Origin: Aggregatibacter actinomycetemcomitans | GTDB taxonomy: Bacteria; Pseudomonadota; Gammaproteobacteria; Enterobacterales; Pasteurellaceae | Reading direction: 5' to 3' | Assembly (NCBI GenBank): GCA_017160915.1 | Contig: JACAWG010000059.1 | Span: forward strand, 1-33,885 | DNA: 33,885 nucleotides | Shown here: in pieces, positions 7,985 through 16,384 of the stretch | Layout of the letters: every line of letters begins with the position of its first letter | How positions within the stretch are numbered: the stretch's first letter is position 1 | Position numbers and translations under genes: made by a program | Notes under the pieces: generated by a model | The model's database searches: none | The model's input: only the letters and a program-made list of their open reading frames with translations | Told to the model about the DNA's origin: nothing

Positions 7985-8064
7985 TTTAAAGCGAGTACAA
8001 GGCAAGCCGCTGAAGACAGTGCAACTTGCACGGCGAAGCGGTTTAACGCAGTAATCGCTTTAAA
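7985..8064 (+). other. Nested-stem structured element in the rpmI leader
   Basis: Three nested stems can be drawn. The outer 10-bp stem pairs TTTAAAGCGA (7985-7994) with TCGCTTTAAA (8055-8064). The middle 8-bp stem, with one GU pair, pairs AAGCCGCT (8004-8011) with AGCGGTTT (8037-8044). The inner stem pairs GTGC (8019-8022) with GCAC (8028-8031). It starts about 125 bp before rpmI. It may be the L20-responsive leader of rpmI-rplT, or an ERIC-like dispersed palindromic repeat; sequence reading alone cannot decide. Confidence 0.55.
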
Positions 8065-8110
8065 GATAAAGGCGTGATTAGTGTTAAAAACAATGCGGAG
8101 TTATTAGACA

Positions 8111-8308
8111 ATGCCTAAAATTAAAACAGTACGCGGTGCTGCTAAGCGTTTCAAAAAAACTGCTTCCGGTGGTTTCAAGCGTAAACAATCTCACTTACGT
8201 CATATTTTGACTAAGAAAACAACAAAACGTAAACGTCATCTACGCCATAAATCTATGGTTGCTAAGTCCGACTTAGTATTAGTAGTCGCGTGCTTGCCAT
8301 ACGCATAA
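8111..8308 (+). CDS. rpmI: 50S ribosomal protein L35
   Basis: The 65-aa, strongly basic protein starts [17 protein letters not shown] and carries the [18 protein letters not shown] stretch typical of L35, at the usual family length. The GGAG at 8097-8100 lies about ten bases upstream of the start. The gene precedes rplT by 53 bp, as in most bacteria. In E. coli rpmI and rplT are both repressed by L20 binding upstream of rpmI; the structured leader here suggests similar control. Confidence 0.98.
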   Translation: MPKIKTVRGAAKRFKKTASGGFKRKQSHLRHILTKKTTKRKRHLRHKSMVAKSDLVLVVACLPYA

Positions 8309-8358
8309 GCACAACGTACGTCAGTTCATTTTAGTTAAAATATTACATAGGAGATTAA

Positions 8359-8715
<357 letters not shown>

Positions 8716-8738
8716 TTTTAAAGTTTAGATAAAAAATT

Positions 8739-8763
8739 AGGACGCTCTTGAGCGTCCTTTTTT
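8739..8763 (+). terminator. rplT operon terminator
   Basis: AGGACGCT (8739-8746) pairs with AGCGTCCT (8751-8758) over a CTTG tetraloop, followed by T residues to 8763. It is a canonical intrinsic terminator. Confidence 0.95.
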
Positions 8764-8878
8764 GTATCAATAAAAACGTCTGTAAAAATCACCGCACTTT
8801 TTTACAGCTTATTTCTTCCTCGCTATTTTTGTACTGATATGCTAAAAATACGCACGCTTTAACGCTAGGGAAATTAAC

Positions 8879-9439
8879 ATGAAAAAATATCTTCTTTCGC
8901 TTTTAATGCTCACTTCGTCATCTTTATTCGCAATGAATCCGCAGCAATTAGTCAATGATGCAAGAGGGCAAATTAATGTCACCACGGGTTATGATCCGGC
9001 TTACCGTAAACTGGCTTTTCCTATGGGGGATGTGCCGATACATACCGGCGTCTGTACCGATGTGATTGTGCGGGCGTATCGCCACCAACAAATCGATTTG
9101 CAACAGTTGGTACACAAAGACATGAAAAAAGCGTGGAATGCTTACCCTAAACGCTGGGGCAATAAAACAACGGATACGAATATCGATCATCGTCGCGTAC
9201 CGAATTTAGAAACCTTTTTTAGTCGTCACGGCAAGTCTCTTTCTTTGACGAACGTTGCGGATTTTCAAGCGGGGGATATTGTGACCTGGCGACTTCCGCG
9301 TAATTTACCGCATATCGGTATTGTTTCCGATAAGAAAACCGCAGATGGCACCCCTTTGATTATTCATAATATCGGTAACGGCACGCAAGAAGAGGATATT
9401 TTATTTAAATATCAAATTGTTGGGCATTATCGTTATTAG
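8879..9439 (+). CDS. Exported DUF1287 domain protein
   Basis: The 186-aa protein has a signal peptide (MKKYLLSLLMLTSSSLFA, cleavage near residue 18) and a DUF1287 domain, related to the NlpC/P60-like papain fold. Key pieces are TGVCTDVIVRAYRH with the likely nucleophile Cys59, DTNIDHRRVPNLETFF, FQAGDIVTWRLP, LPHIGIVSDK with the likely catalytic His, and VGHYRY at the C-terminus. A periplasmic peptidase or amidase acting on cell-wall peptides is plausible but unproven. The start has AGGGA a few bases upstream. The gene stands alone between rplT and the long gene-free stretch. Confidence 0.87.
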   Translation: MKKYLLSLLMLTSSSLFAMNPQQLVNDARGQINVTTGYDPAYRKLAFPMGDVPIHTGVCTDVIVRAYRHQQIDLQQLVHKDMKKAWNAYPKRWGNKTTDTNIDHRRVPNLETFFSRHGKSLSLTNVADFQAGDIVTWRLPRNLPHIGIVSDKKTADGTPLIIHNIGNGTQEEDILFKYQIVGHYRY

Positions 9440-9510
9440 CTTCATAACGAAAAGTTATTAGCAGAATGTTAATAAATAAGGTGAATTGTTAAAACCAAAT
9501 CCCCAAAAAG

Positions 9511-9610
9511 AAAAAACCGCTACCCAATTTCTGGATAGCGGGGAGGTCTTAAATATAAGAAAACTTTAAAGACAACTGCATTTGCAGTGCACTAGCAATT
9601 ATTAAGACTA
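9511..9610 (-). ncRNA. Candidate minus-strand small RNA with intrinsic terminator
   Basis: Reading the minus strand, three consecutive hairpins end in a U6 run. They are ACTGCA/TGCAGT (9575-9588), an imperfect GTCTTTAAA/TTTAAGAC stem (9546-9573), and a GC-rich CCGCTATCC/GGTAGCGG terminator stem (9517-9541) followed by six T residues (9511-9516). Between stems two and three is a pyrimidine-rich CCTCCCC, complementary to ribosome-binding sites. No gene on the minus strand ends here, so an independent sRNA is the simplest reading. The 5' end and promoter are not clear. Confidence 0.45.
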
Positions 9611-9944
9611 GAAACAGAAAAAATAGTTCGTAAAAATGCAGAAAAAACTTGCAATTTACAAAAAGTTTACACTCTATTTTTGTGAAAATCCGTAACTTAT
9701 TAATAAATATCAATAAAACTTTTTAAATAAAATGAAATAACTTGTTTTGTAAATTTTGTATAAGTGCTTTTTGTTCTTAACCACCTCTTTTCAGCTATTG
9801 TCGATTGTAGCTGACAGTTTTCTATGACGCTCCTCACTCATTACTTCCACATTAAAAAATACTGAAATTTTTGACCGCACTTTTTCTAACCCAAGTCTCC
9901 TACAAAGCATCATTCATCTTAGAAAATACGATTTGTAATGTTTT

Positions 9945-9960
9945 TGTGATCTTGATCACA
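9945..9960. promoter_or_regulatory. CRP-cAMP binding site of the gat cluster
   Basis: TGTGATCTTGATCACA is a perfect TGTGA-N6-TCACA palindrome, matching the CRP consensus core. It is centred at 9952.5. A TATTAT -10 candidate at 10000-10005 would put the transcription start near 10013, so the site would lie about 61 bp upstream, a standard class I activation position. Confidence 0.85.
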
Positions 9961-9979
9961 ACTTTCATAAATTTTCATA

Positions 9980-10047
9980 TTCAAAAGAAATTTATTATGT
10001 ATTATGAATTCAAAAGATATCGAAAGATTTAAATACATATCGAAAGC
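9980..10047. promoter_or_regulatory. Phased repeats, candidate GatR operator
   Basis: Two copies of TTCAAAAGA (starting 9980 and 10009) and two related copies ATCGAAAGA and ATCGAAAGC (starting 10019 and 10039) are spaced 29, 10 and 20 bp, all close to whole helical turns. They overlap the likely promoter and ribosome-binding region of the lacD-like gene. DeoR-family repressors often bind such multiple repeats, so assignment to GatR is an inference. Confidence 0.5.
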
Positions 10048-10058
10048 AGGAGAAAAAG

Positions 10059-11012
10059 ATGACAATGCTTAAACAAAAACGGTTGGAAAAATTGTATGGT
10101 AAAGAACGAATTTTTCGCGCTTTAGCAATTGATCAGCGTGGTGCCCTGAAACGGATGTTAGGTGAAGAGGCAACGGATGAACAGCTTCAAACTTTTAAAG
10201 GGCTAGTGTCCGAGAATCTGACGGCACGGGCTTCTGCTATTTTATTGGATCCGGAATTCGGCTGGCAGGCTGCGGGATTAAAAGATCAGCATTGCGGTTT
10301 AATTATGGCTTACGAAAAAACAGGTTATGACAAAACCAAAATCGGACGTTTTCCTGATTTGATTGACGGCGTATCAGCTAAGGGATTGAAAGAGAAAGGG
10401 GCAGACGCGGTGAAATTGCTGTTGTACTTTGATGTGGATGAAGGTGAAGCGATTAATCGGGTAAAAACCGCTTTTGTAGAACGCATCGGTTCCGAATGTA
10501 TCGCAGAGGAAATGCCGTTCTTTTTGGAGATCTTGACGTATGATTCTAATGTTTCGGATAAGAAAGAATTCGCAAAAGTGAAACCTAGAAAAGTGATTGA
10601 AGCGATGAAAGTTTTTTCGGATAAACGTTTTGCGGTGGATGTCTTAAAAGTGGAAGTGCCGGTGGATATGAATTATGTGCAAGGATTTACAAATGGTGAG
10701 GACTATGTTTATACGCAAAAAAGCGCACAGGCATTTTTTAAAGAGCAAAGCGATTGCAGTGATATTCCGTTTATTTTCCTAAGCGCAGGTGTCTCGCCGA
10801 AATTGTTTCAGGACACACTTGAATTTGCCAAATCGGCGGGTTCTACCTTTAATGGCGTATTGTGCGGGCGCGCTACCTGGGCGGGCAGTGCTGAGGTATT
10901 TAAAGCCCAAGGCGCGGCACAAGCGGCTGAATGGTTACGTACGCAAGGCGTAAAAAATATTAATGAACTCAATGAGGTATTAATGAAATCTGCAACACCG
11001 GTTAAGCAATAA
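10059..11012 (+). CDS. lacD: Tagatose-1,6-bisphosphate aldolase, class I (LacD-type)
   Basis: The 317-aa protein resembles LacD of Gram-positive bacteria (about 326 aa). It contains ALAIDQRGALKRML near residues 21-34, DAVKLLLYF near 116-124, FFLEILTYD near 154-162, and VLKVEVPV in which Lys197 is the expected Schiff-base lysine. FIFLSAGV and GVLCGRATW follow. It should cleave tagatose-1,6-bisphosphate to dihydroxyacetone phosphate and glyceraldehyde-3-phosphate. AGGAG at 10048-10052 serves the ATG at 10059; a second ATG at 10065 is possible. It is the first gene of the gat cluster and takes the place of the class II GatY found in enterobacterial clusters. Confidence 0.88.
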   Translation: MTMLKQKRLEKLYGKERIFRALAIDQRGALKRMLGEEATDEQLQTFKGLVSENLTARASAILLDPEFGWQAAGLKDQHCGLIMAYEKTGYDKTKIGRFPDLIDGVSAKGLKEKGADAVKLLLYFDVDEGEAINRVKTAFVERIGSECIAEEMPFFLEILTYDSNVSDKKEFAKVKPRKVIEAMKVFSDKRFAVDVLKVEVPVDMNYVQGFTNGEDYVYTQKSAQAFFKEQSDCSDIPFIFLSAGVSPKLFQDTLEFAKSAGSTFNGVLCGRATWAGSAEVFKAQGAAQAAEWLRTQGVKNINELNEVLMKSATPVKQ

Positions 11013-11027
11013 AGGAGGAATATAACA

Positions 11028-12320
11028 ATGCAGGAATTAGTGAAAAAACATAAAGCAGGGCAGCAAGTGGGAATTTGCTCGGTTTGTTCGGCACATCCGC
11101 TGGTGGTTGAAGCGGCATTGCGGTTTGATTTGGATACCAATAACGACGTGCTTATCGAGGCTACATCCAATCAGGTGAATCAATTCGGCGGTTATACCGG
11201 TATGAAACCGGCAGATTTTAAATCCTTTGTTTATCAGATTGCGGAAAAAGTAAATTTTCCGAAAGAGCGCATTATTTTAGGTGGCGATCACCTGGGACCG
11301 AATTGTTGGCAAAATGAAGCGGCTGAAACGGCGATGGAAAAAGCCAAAGCGTTGGTGATTGATTATGCGAAAGCGGGTTTTACTAAAATTCATTTGGATG
11401 CTTCAATGTCTTGTGCCGATGATCCTGTACCCCTGCCACCGACTGTAGTCGCCGAACGCGCGGCAGAGCTATGCGCCGCCATTGAAAGCGTGTTAAGTGA
11501 AGAGCAAAAAGCCAAAATCAGCTATATCATCGGTACCGAAGTACCTGTGCCGGGTGGTGAGGCGCATGCCATTCAACGTGTTGACGTTACCACGGTGGCA
11601 AGCACCAATGAAACCATTGAAACCCACCGCAAGGCATTTGCAACACGCAATCTGGACGATGCCTTCCGACGTGTGGCAGGGTTGGTCGTGCAGCCCGGGG
11701 TAGAATTTGATCACTCCAATGTCATTTTATACAAACCGGAGTTGGCACAAGAACTGTCGAAATTCATTGAAACCACACCTTATGTTTTTGAAGCCCATTC
11801 TACCGATTATCAAACAAAATATGCTTATCGCAATTTGGTGAAAGATCACTTCGCCATTTTAAAAGTCGGACCGGCATTAACCTTTGCATTACGGGAAGCA
11901 TTATTCGCTTTGGCGAAAATTGAAGACGAATTGATCCCGCCGGAACGTAAAAGCCATTTATTAGACGTAATCGATCAAGTCATGCAGGATGAACCGAAAT
12001 ATTGGAGCAAATATTACTCACCACAACATTCCAAAGCCATGATTGATTTGCATTTCAGTCTGTCGGATCGTATTCGTTACTACTGGCCGAACGCGCGAAT
12101 TAATGATGCGGTGGAGAAATTAATTGAAAATCTGTCCGTAGAAAATATTCCGTTAGGCTTGCTCAGCCAGTATTTGCCGGATCAATATCGCAAAGTGTTA
12201 TTGAAAGAAATATCGGCAAAACCGACCGCACTTATTCTGGATAAGATTCAGCAGGTGCTGAGCGATTATGCATTTGGTTGTAACGAGGAGAACGCTGATG
12301 AAAACCGACATTTTAATTAA
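11028..12320 (+). CDS. gatZ: GatZ/KbaZ-type tagatose-bisphosphate aldolase accessory subunit
   Basis: The 430-aa protein matches the GatZ/KbaZ family (E. coli GatZ 420 aa). It has [17 protein letters not shown] near the N-terminus, [54 protein letters not shown] and [11 protein letters not shown]. In E. coli GatZ is needed for stability and full activity of the class II aldolase GatY, and older annotations call it a tagatose-6-phosphate kinase. No gatY is present here, so its role next to a class I aldolase is unclear. It starts after AGGAGG, 15 bp past the lacD-like stop, and its last 23 bp overlap gatA. Confidence 0.9.
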   Translation: MQELVKKHKAGQQVGICSVCSAHPLVVEAALRFDLDTNNDVLIEATSNQVNQFGGYTGMKPADFKSFVYQIAEKVNFPKERIILGGDHLGPNCWQNEAAETAMEKAKALVIDYAKAGFTKIHLDASMSCADDPVPLPPTVVAERAAELCAAIESVLSEEQKAKISYIIGTEVPVPGGEAHAIQRVDVTTVASTNETIETHRKAFATRNLDDAFRRVAGLVVQPGVEFDHSNVILYKPELAQELSKFIETTPYVFEAHSTDYQTKYAYRNLVKDHFAILKVGPALTFALREALFALAKIEDELIPPERKSHLLDVIDQVMQDEPKYWSKYYSPQHSKAMIDLHFSLSDRIRYYWPNARINDAVEKLIENLSVENIPLGLLSQYLPDQYRKVLLKEISAKPTALILDKIQQVLSDYAFGCNEENADENRHFN

Positions 12321-12747
12321 AACCGATGTGGATTTTGCCGATTACGGGGCGGTTTTTCACCATTTGGCGGACAGATTTATCGCCGAAGGATTCGTCAAAG
12401 CATCGTACCGCGAGGCGATTTTTGCACGGGAAAAAGATTTTCCCACCGGCATTGCCTTGGAATATCACGCCGTCGCCATTCCCCATAGCGACGCCGAACA
12501 CGCGTTGAAACCGGCGATTTATTTTATTCGCCCGAACAAACCGGTGAAGTTTAACCGTCCTGATGAAGATGGTCAGGTGGATGCCGAATTGATTATTGCG
12601 TTAGTGGTAACCGATCCACAGGATCAACTGGTGGTGCTACGTAAATTATTTGGAAAATTGCAGGACAATGCCTTTGTGGAGCAGCTTCTTACGGCTGAGG
12701 AAAATGCGTTGCCCGACCTACTTGAACAACATTTAAGTTTTAACTGA
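12298..12747 (+). CDS. gatA: PTS galactitol transporter EIIA
   Basis: I choose the ATG at 12298, eight bases after GAGGAG (12285-12290). It gives 149 aa, close to E. coli GatA (150 aa); the in-frame ATG at 12268 lies deeper inside gatZ without a good ribosome-binding site. The protein is a fructose/mannitol-type EIIA domain. His63 in HAVAIPHSD is the predicted phosphohistidine that receives phosphate from HPr and passes it to GatB. The 23-bp overlap with gatZ suggests translational coupling. Confidence 0.93.
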   Translation: MKTDILIKTDVDFADYGAVFHHLADRFIAEGFVKASYREAIFAREKDFPTGIALEYHAVAIPHSDAEHALKPAIYFIRPNKPVKFNRPDEDGQVDAELIIALVVTDPQDQLVVLRKLFGKLQDNAFVEQLLTAEENALPDLLEQHLSFN

Positions 12748-12765
12748 CAGCAAGGAGTAAAGCGT

Positions 12766-13050
12766 ATGAAAAAGAAAGTAATTGTAGCCTGTGGCGGCGC
12801 GGTAGCCACTTCAACCTTAGCGGCGGAAGAAATCAAAGAATTATGTGAAGAAAACCATATTCCGCTGGAACTGGTGCAATGCCGAATCAATGAAATCGAC
12901 AGTTATATTCAAGATGTGGATTTGATTTGCACCACCTCGAAAATCACTCAAACCTACGGCGATATTCCGATCGTACACGGCATGCCTTTTGTTTCCGGTG
13001 TCGGAATTGATCAGCTTAAAGAGAAAATCTTAACGATTTTAAGAGGATAA
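12766..13050 (+). CDS. gatB: PTS galactitol transporter EIIB
   Basis: The 94-aa protein equals E. coli GatB in length. It starts [17 protein letters not shown], in which Cys9 is the phosphocysteine, followed by the lactose/cellobiose-type IIB fold: [20 protein letters not shown] and [11 protein letters not shown]. It takes phosphate from GatA and donates it to galactitol during uptake through GatC. It follows gatA by 18 bp behind AAGGAG and precedes gatC by 5 bp. Confidence 0.96.
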   Translation: MKKKVIVACGGAVATSTLAAEEIKELCEENHIPLELVQCRINEIDSYIQDVDLICTTSKITQTYGDIPIVHGMPFVSGVGIDQLKEKILTILRG

Positions 13051-13055
13051 TCATT

Positions 13056-14420
13056 ATGTTTACGCAAATCATGCAGTACATTTTGGATCTCGGTCCGTCG
13101 GTCATGCTGCCGATTGTGATTATTATTCTTTCATTGTTGCTCGGTATGAAAGCCGGCGATTCCTTTAAAGCCGGATTGCAAATCGGTATCGGCTTTGTGG
13201 GGATCGGGCTGGTTATCGGCTTAATGTTGGATTCCATCGGACCGGCGGCAAAAGCGATGGCACAGGCGTTTGATATTAATTTGAACGTGGTGGATATCGG
13301 TTGGCCGGGCGCCGCACCGATTACTTGGGCATCGCAAATCGCGTTAATCGCCATTCCTATCGCAATTGCGGTGAATATCGTCATGTTGCTGTTGAAACTG
13401 ACCCGCGTGGTGAACGTGGATATCTGGAATATCTGGCATATGACTTTCACCGGTGCCATTGTGCATATCGCTACCGGTTCTTATTGGCTGGGCATTCTCG
13501 GGGTTGTGATTCATGCTGCGTTTGTTTACAAACTGGGCGACTGGTTCAGCCGCGATACGAAGAATTTCTTTGAACTGGACGGCATTGCCATTCCGCACGG
13601 TACATCGGCATATTTGGGACCGATCGCAGTATTGACCGACACCATTATCGAAAAAATTCCGGGCTTGAATAAAGTGCATTTTTCCGCCGACGATTTGCAA
13701 AAACGCTTTGGACCGTTCGGTGAACCGGTCACCGTCGGTTTTGTGATGGGGATTATTATCGGTATTTTGGCGGGCTATTCGTTAAAAGACATTTTGCAGT
13801 TAGCGGTAAAAACGGCTGCTGTGATGTTATTAATGCCACGCGTGATCAAACCGATTATGGACGGTTTAACACCCATTGCCAAACAAGCGCGTAAAAAATT
13901 ACAGGCGCGTTTCGGTGGCGAAGAATTTCTTATCGGCTTGGATCCGGCGCTCTTGCTTGGACATACCTCAGTGGTGTCCGCCAGTTTGATTTTTATTCCG
14001 CTGACTATTTTGATTGCCGTTATCTTACCGGGAAATCAGGTGCTGCCTTTCGGCGATTTAGCCACTATCGGTTTCTTTGTCGCCATGGCGGTAGCGGTGC
14101 ATCAGGGCAATTTATTCAGAACGCTGATTTCGGGGGTGATCATCATGTCCATCACCCTTTGGATTGCAACCCAAACCATTGCATTGAATACCCAATTAGC
14201 CGCCAATGCCGGCACATTGAAGGCGGGCGAACAGGTGGCGTCGATGGATCAGGGCGGTTCGCCGATCACCTATTTACTTGTACAACTCTGTACCGTTGAA
14301 AATCTTATCGGATTGTTGGTTATCGGCTGTATCTATGCGTTGGGCGTGTTTTTAACCTGGCGTCGCGCAAAAGGTTTTGAAAAGGCGGATGGGGTGACTG
14401 AAAGTGCGGTCAAAAATTAA
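13056..14420 (+). CDS. gatC: PTS galactitol transporter EIIC permease
   Basis: The 454-aa, very hydrophobic protein (E. coli GatC 451) has around ten membrane segments. Typical family segments are LGPSVMLPIVIIILSLLLG at the start, IGFVGIGLVIGLM, GWPGAAPITWAS, NFFELDGIAIPHGT and FLIGLDPALLLGHTS. It carries galactitol across the inner membrane, releasing galactitol-1-phosphate with GatB. The start lies 5 bp after gatB behind AGAGGA within the end of gatB, so the two are probably coupled. A USS copy (14402-14410) sits in the last codons. Confidence 0.96.
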   Translation: MFTQIMQYILDLGPSVMLPIVIIILSLLLGMKAGDSFKAGLQIGIGFVGIGLVIGLMLDSIGPAAKAMAQAFDINLNVVDIGWPGAAPITWASQIALIAIPIAIAVNIVMLLLKLTRVVNVDIWNIWHMTFTGAIVHIATGSYWLGILGVVIHAAFVYKLGDWFSRDTKNFFELDGIAIPHGTSAYLGPIAVLTDTIIEKIPGLNKVHFSADDLQKRFGPFGEPVTVGFVMGIIIGILAGYSLKDILQLAVKTAAVMLLMPRVIKPIMDGLTPIAKQARKKLQARFGGEEFLIGLDPALLLGHTSVVSASLIFIPLTILIAVILPGNQVLPFGDLATIGFFVAMAVAVHQGNLFRTLISGVIIMSITLWIATQTIALNTQLAANAGTLKAGEQVASMDQGGSPITYLLVQLCTVENLIGLLVIGCIYALGVFLTWRRAKGFEKADGVTESAVKN

Positions 14421-14442
14421 AGTGTTTTTGAGGAGTTAAAAA

Positions 14443-15486
14443 ATGAAAGCGGTTGTTGTTGAAGAAAACAGAAAATTGGTGCTGGCGGACATTGCGACGC
14501 CAAAAATCGAAGATGAGGACGACGTGCTGGTAAAAGTGCTGTATTCGGGCGTATGCGGTTCCGATATTCCGCGCATATTTCATCATGGTACGCATTTTTA
14601 CCCCATCGTATTAGGGCATGAATTTTGCGGTACGGTAGAGGAAATCGGAAAAGACGTGACGGAATTCCGCAATGGAGATTTGGTGGTTTGTGCACCATTG
14701 CAACCTTGCTTCGACTGCGAGGAATGTCGCAAAGGATATTATTCATTATGTAAAAACTACAATTTCATCGGTTCCCGTCGTTTCGGCGCCAATGCGGAAT
14801 ATATTTGCGTCAACAAGAAAAATTTGGTGAAAGTATCGCCGGATTCCAACCCCTTGCATGATGCTTTTATCGAACCGATTACGGTGGGTCTGCACGCCAT
14901 TAATCTGGCGCAGGGCTGTGCAGATAAAAACGTCATTGTGGTAGGTGCCGGTACTATTGGCTTACTTGCTGCCCAGTGTGCCGAAGCGCTGGGTGCCAAA
15001 AGTGTAACCGTCATTGATATTAACGATGAAAAATTGATGCTGGCGAAGACGTTGGGCGCTACGCAAACCTTCAACTCCCGTGAATTAGCCGCAGAAGAAA
15101 TTGAAAAACAATTATTCGACAGTCGTTTTGACCAGCTCGTTTTGGAAACCGCCGGTGTGCCGCAAACGGTTGAACTGACGATAAAAATTGCAGGCCCACG
15201 TGCGCAAGTGGCATTGGTCGGTACCCTGCATAATGATTTAACCTTAAATCAGAAAGTATTCGGGCTGATTTTACGCAAAGAGTTGAGCATTCTCGGTTCT
15301 TGGATGAATTATTCCGCGCCTTGGCCGGGGGATGAATGGACGAAGGCAATCGAATTGGTTAAACAGGGTAAAATTCAATTCGACAAACTGATTGCGTCGG
15401 TGAATTTCATTGAAGATTATATTACCGAAGTTGAAAAGCTTGACGGCAAACCGATGAATGGAAAAATAGTCTTAAAATTTCAGTGA
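14443..15486 (+). CDS. gatD: Galactitol-1-phosphate 5-dehydrogenase
   Basis: The 347-aa zinc-dependent medium-chain dehydrogenase (E. coli 346) oxidises galactitol-1-phosphate to D-tagatose-6-phosphate with NAD+. Catalytic-zinc residues are Cys38 in GVCGSD and His59-Glu60 in GHEF. The structural-zinc cysteines 89, 92, 95 and 103 occur in CFDCEECRKGYYSLC. The Rossmann motif is VVGAGTIGLLAAQ near 166-178. It follows gatC by 22 bp behind GAGGAG and ends at a terminator, so gatR, although next in the same direction, can be expressed separately. Confidence 0.96.
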   Translation: MKAVVVEENRKLVLADIATPKIEDEDDVLVKVLYSGVCGSDIPRIFHHGTHFYPIVLGHEFCGTVEEIGKDVTEFRNGDLVVCAPLQPCFDCEECRKGYYSLCKNYNFIGSRRFGANAEYICVNKKNLVKVSPDSNPLHDAFIEPITVGLHAINLAQGCADKNVIVVGAGTIGLLAAQCAEALGAKSVTVIDINDEKLMLAKTLGATQTFNSRELAAEEIEKQLFDSRFDQLVLETAGVPQTVELTIKIAGPRAQVALVGTLHNDLTLNQKVFGLILRKELSILGSWMNYSAPWPGDEWTKAIELVKQGKIQFDKLIASVNFIEDYITEVEKLDGKPMNGKIVLKFQ

Positions 15487-15499
15487 AACGTAATATAAT

Positions 15500-15535
15500 A
15501 AAAGCGTATGAAACTTTCGTACGCTTTTATTTTTG
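15500..15535 (+). terminator. Terminator between gatD and gatR
   Basis: AAAAGCGTA (15500-15508) pairs with TACGCTTTT (15520-15528), followed by further T residues to about 15535. It sits 13 bp past the gatD stop and likely separates the structural genes from gatR. Confidence 0.8.
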
Positions 15536-15552
15536 CCGAATAAGGAATATTT

Positions 15553-16311
15553 ATGAATACTTTTGACCGACGAAACCTGATTATCGAATTATTAAAAGAA
15601 AACGGTAGCGTATTAGTCAACGATCTCGCCAAACGGTTTAACGTATCGGAAGTTTCCATTCGTACCGATTTGCGTTTATTGGAAGAACAAAATTTACTGA
15701 CCCGTTTTCACGGTGGCGCGGGATTACTGCAATCGCAGGATAACGAAACCTTTCTGGATGACCGCTATTTATTATCGCCCGATCCAAAAATCCGTATTGC
15801 CAAAGCAGCGGCAGGGCTTATTAAAGAAGGGGATACGATTATTCTGGACAGTGGTAGCACGACGATGATGATTGCCAATGAGCTATTGAAAATCAAAAAT
15901 ATCACCGTTATCACCAACAATCTTCCCGCCGCTTTTGTGTTATCCGATTCCGTAGATATTACGTTGGTGATTTGCGGCGGTTATGTGCGTCACAAAACCC
16001 GCTCCATGCACGGCACCATTGCGGAACACGCACTCAACGGCATTCGTGCGGATATTATGTTCGTCGGAGCGGACGGTATTGATCCGATTAATGGGCTTAC
16101 CACCTTTAATGAAGGCTATCATATCAGCTCCATTATGGCGAAAGCATCGTCAAAAGTGGTATGTGTTGCCGATTCGACGAAATTCAATCGTAACGGTTTT
16201 AATCAGGTGCTACCAATGAGTGCGGTAAATTTAATTATTACCGACAGCAATATTACGGAAAAAAATAAAGCGGAATTGGTGGAGTTAAACATGCCGTTAC
16301 AGGTGGTTTAA
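15553..16311 (+). CDS. gatR: DeoR-family repressor, probable GatR
   Basis: The 252-aa protein has the DeoR N-terminal helix-turn-helix (DRRNLIIELLKENGSV, then LAKRFNVSEVSIRTDLRLLEE, residues about 5-46) and the sugar-phosphate sensor domain with ILDSGSTTMMIANEL, VITNNLP, VGADGID and VCVADSTKFN. It is predicted to repress the gat genes until a pathway intermediate such as galactitol-1-phosphate or tagatose-6-phosphate binds. Its place at the end of the gat cluster supports this, and the repeats at 9980-10047 are its likely targets. AAGGAA lies upstream of the ATG. Confidence 0.9.
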   Translation: MNTFDRRNLIIELLKENGSVLVNDLAKRFNVSEVSIRTDLRLLEEQNLLTRFHGGAGLLQSQDNETFLDDRYLLSPDPKIRIAKAAAGLIKEGDTIILDSGSTTMMIANELLKIKNITVITNNLPAAFVLSDSVDITLVICGGYVRHKTRSMHGTIAEHALNGIRADIMFVGADGIDPINGLTTFNEGYHISSIMAKASSKVVCVADSTKFNRNGFNQVLPMSAVNLIITDSNITEKNKAELVELNMPLQVV

Positions 16312-16384
16312 CTTGGTTACAGGTGAGGACAGATTGAAAAGGATTCATAAAAACATCGTTTTTTGTGACCGCACTTTTGAGAAC

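Larger units (their letters stand above)
9440..10058. other. Gene-free 620-bp stretch between DUF1287 gene and gat cluster
   Basis: This AT-rich stretch contains no convincing protein gene. It holds the candidate minus-strand sRNA (9511-9610), a single USS (9874-9882), the CRP site (9945-9960) and repeated GatR-operator candidates (9980-10047). The segment 9660-9840 shows nothing I can name. Confidence 0.6.

Noticed and set aside
13016-13459. A 147-codon minus-strand frame opposite gatC.
   Set aside because: It mirrors the hydrophobic gatC coding sequence and shows no independent motif or ribosome-binding site.
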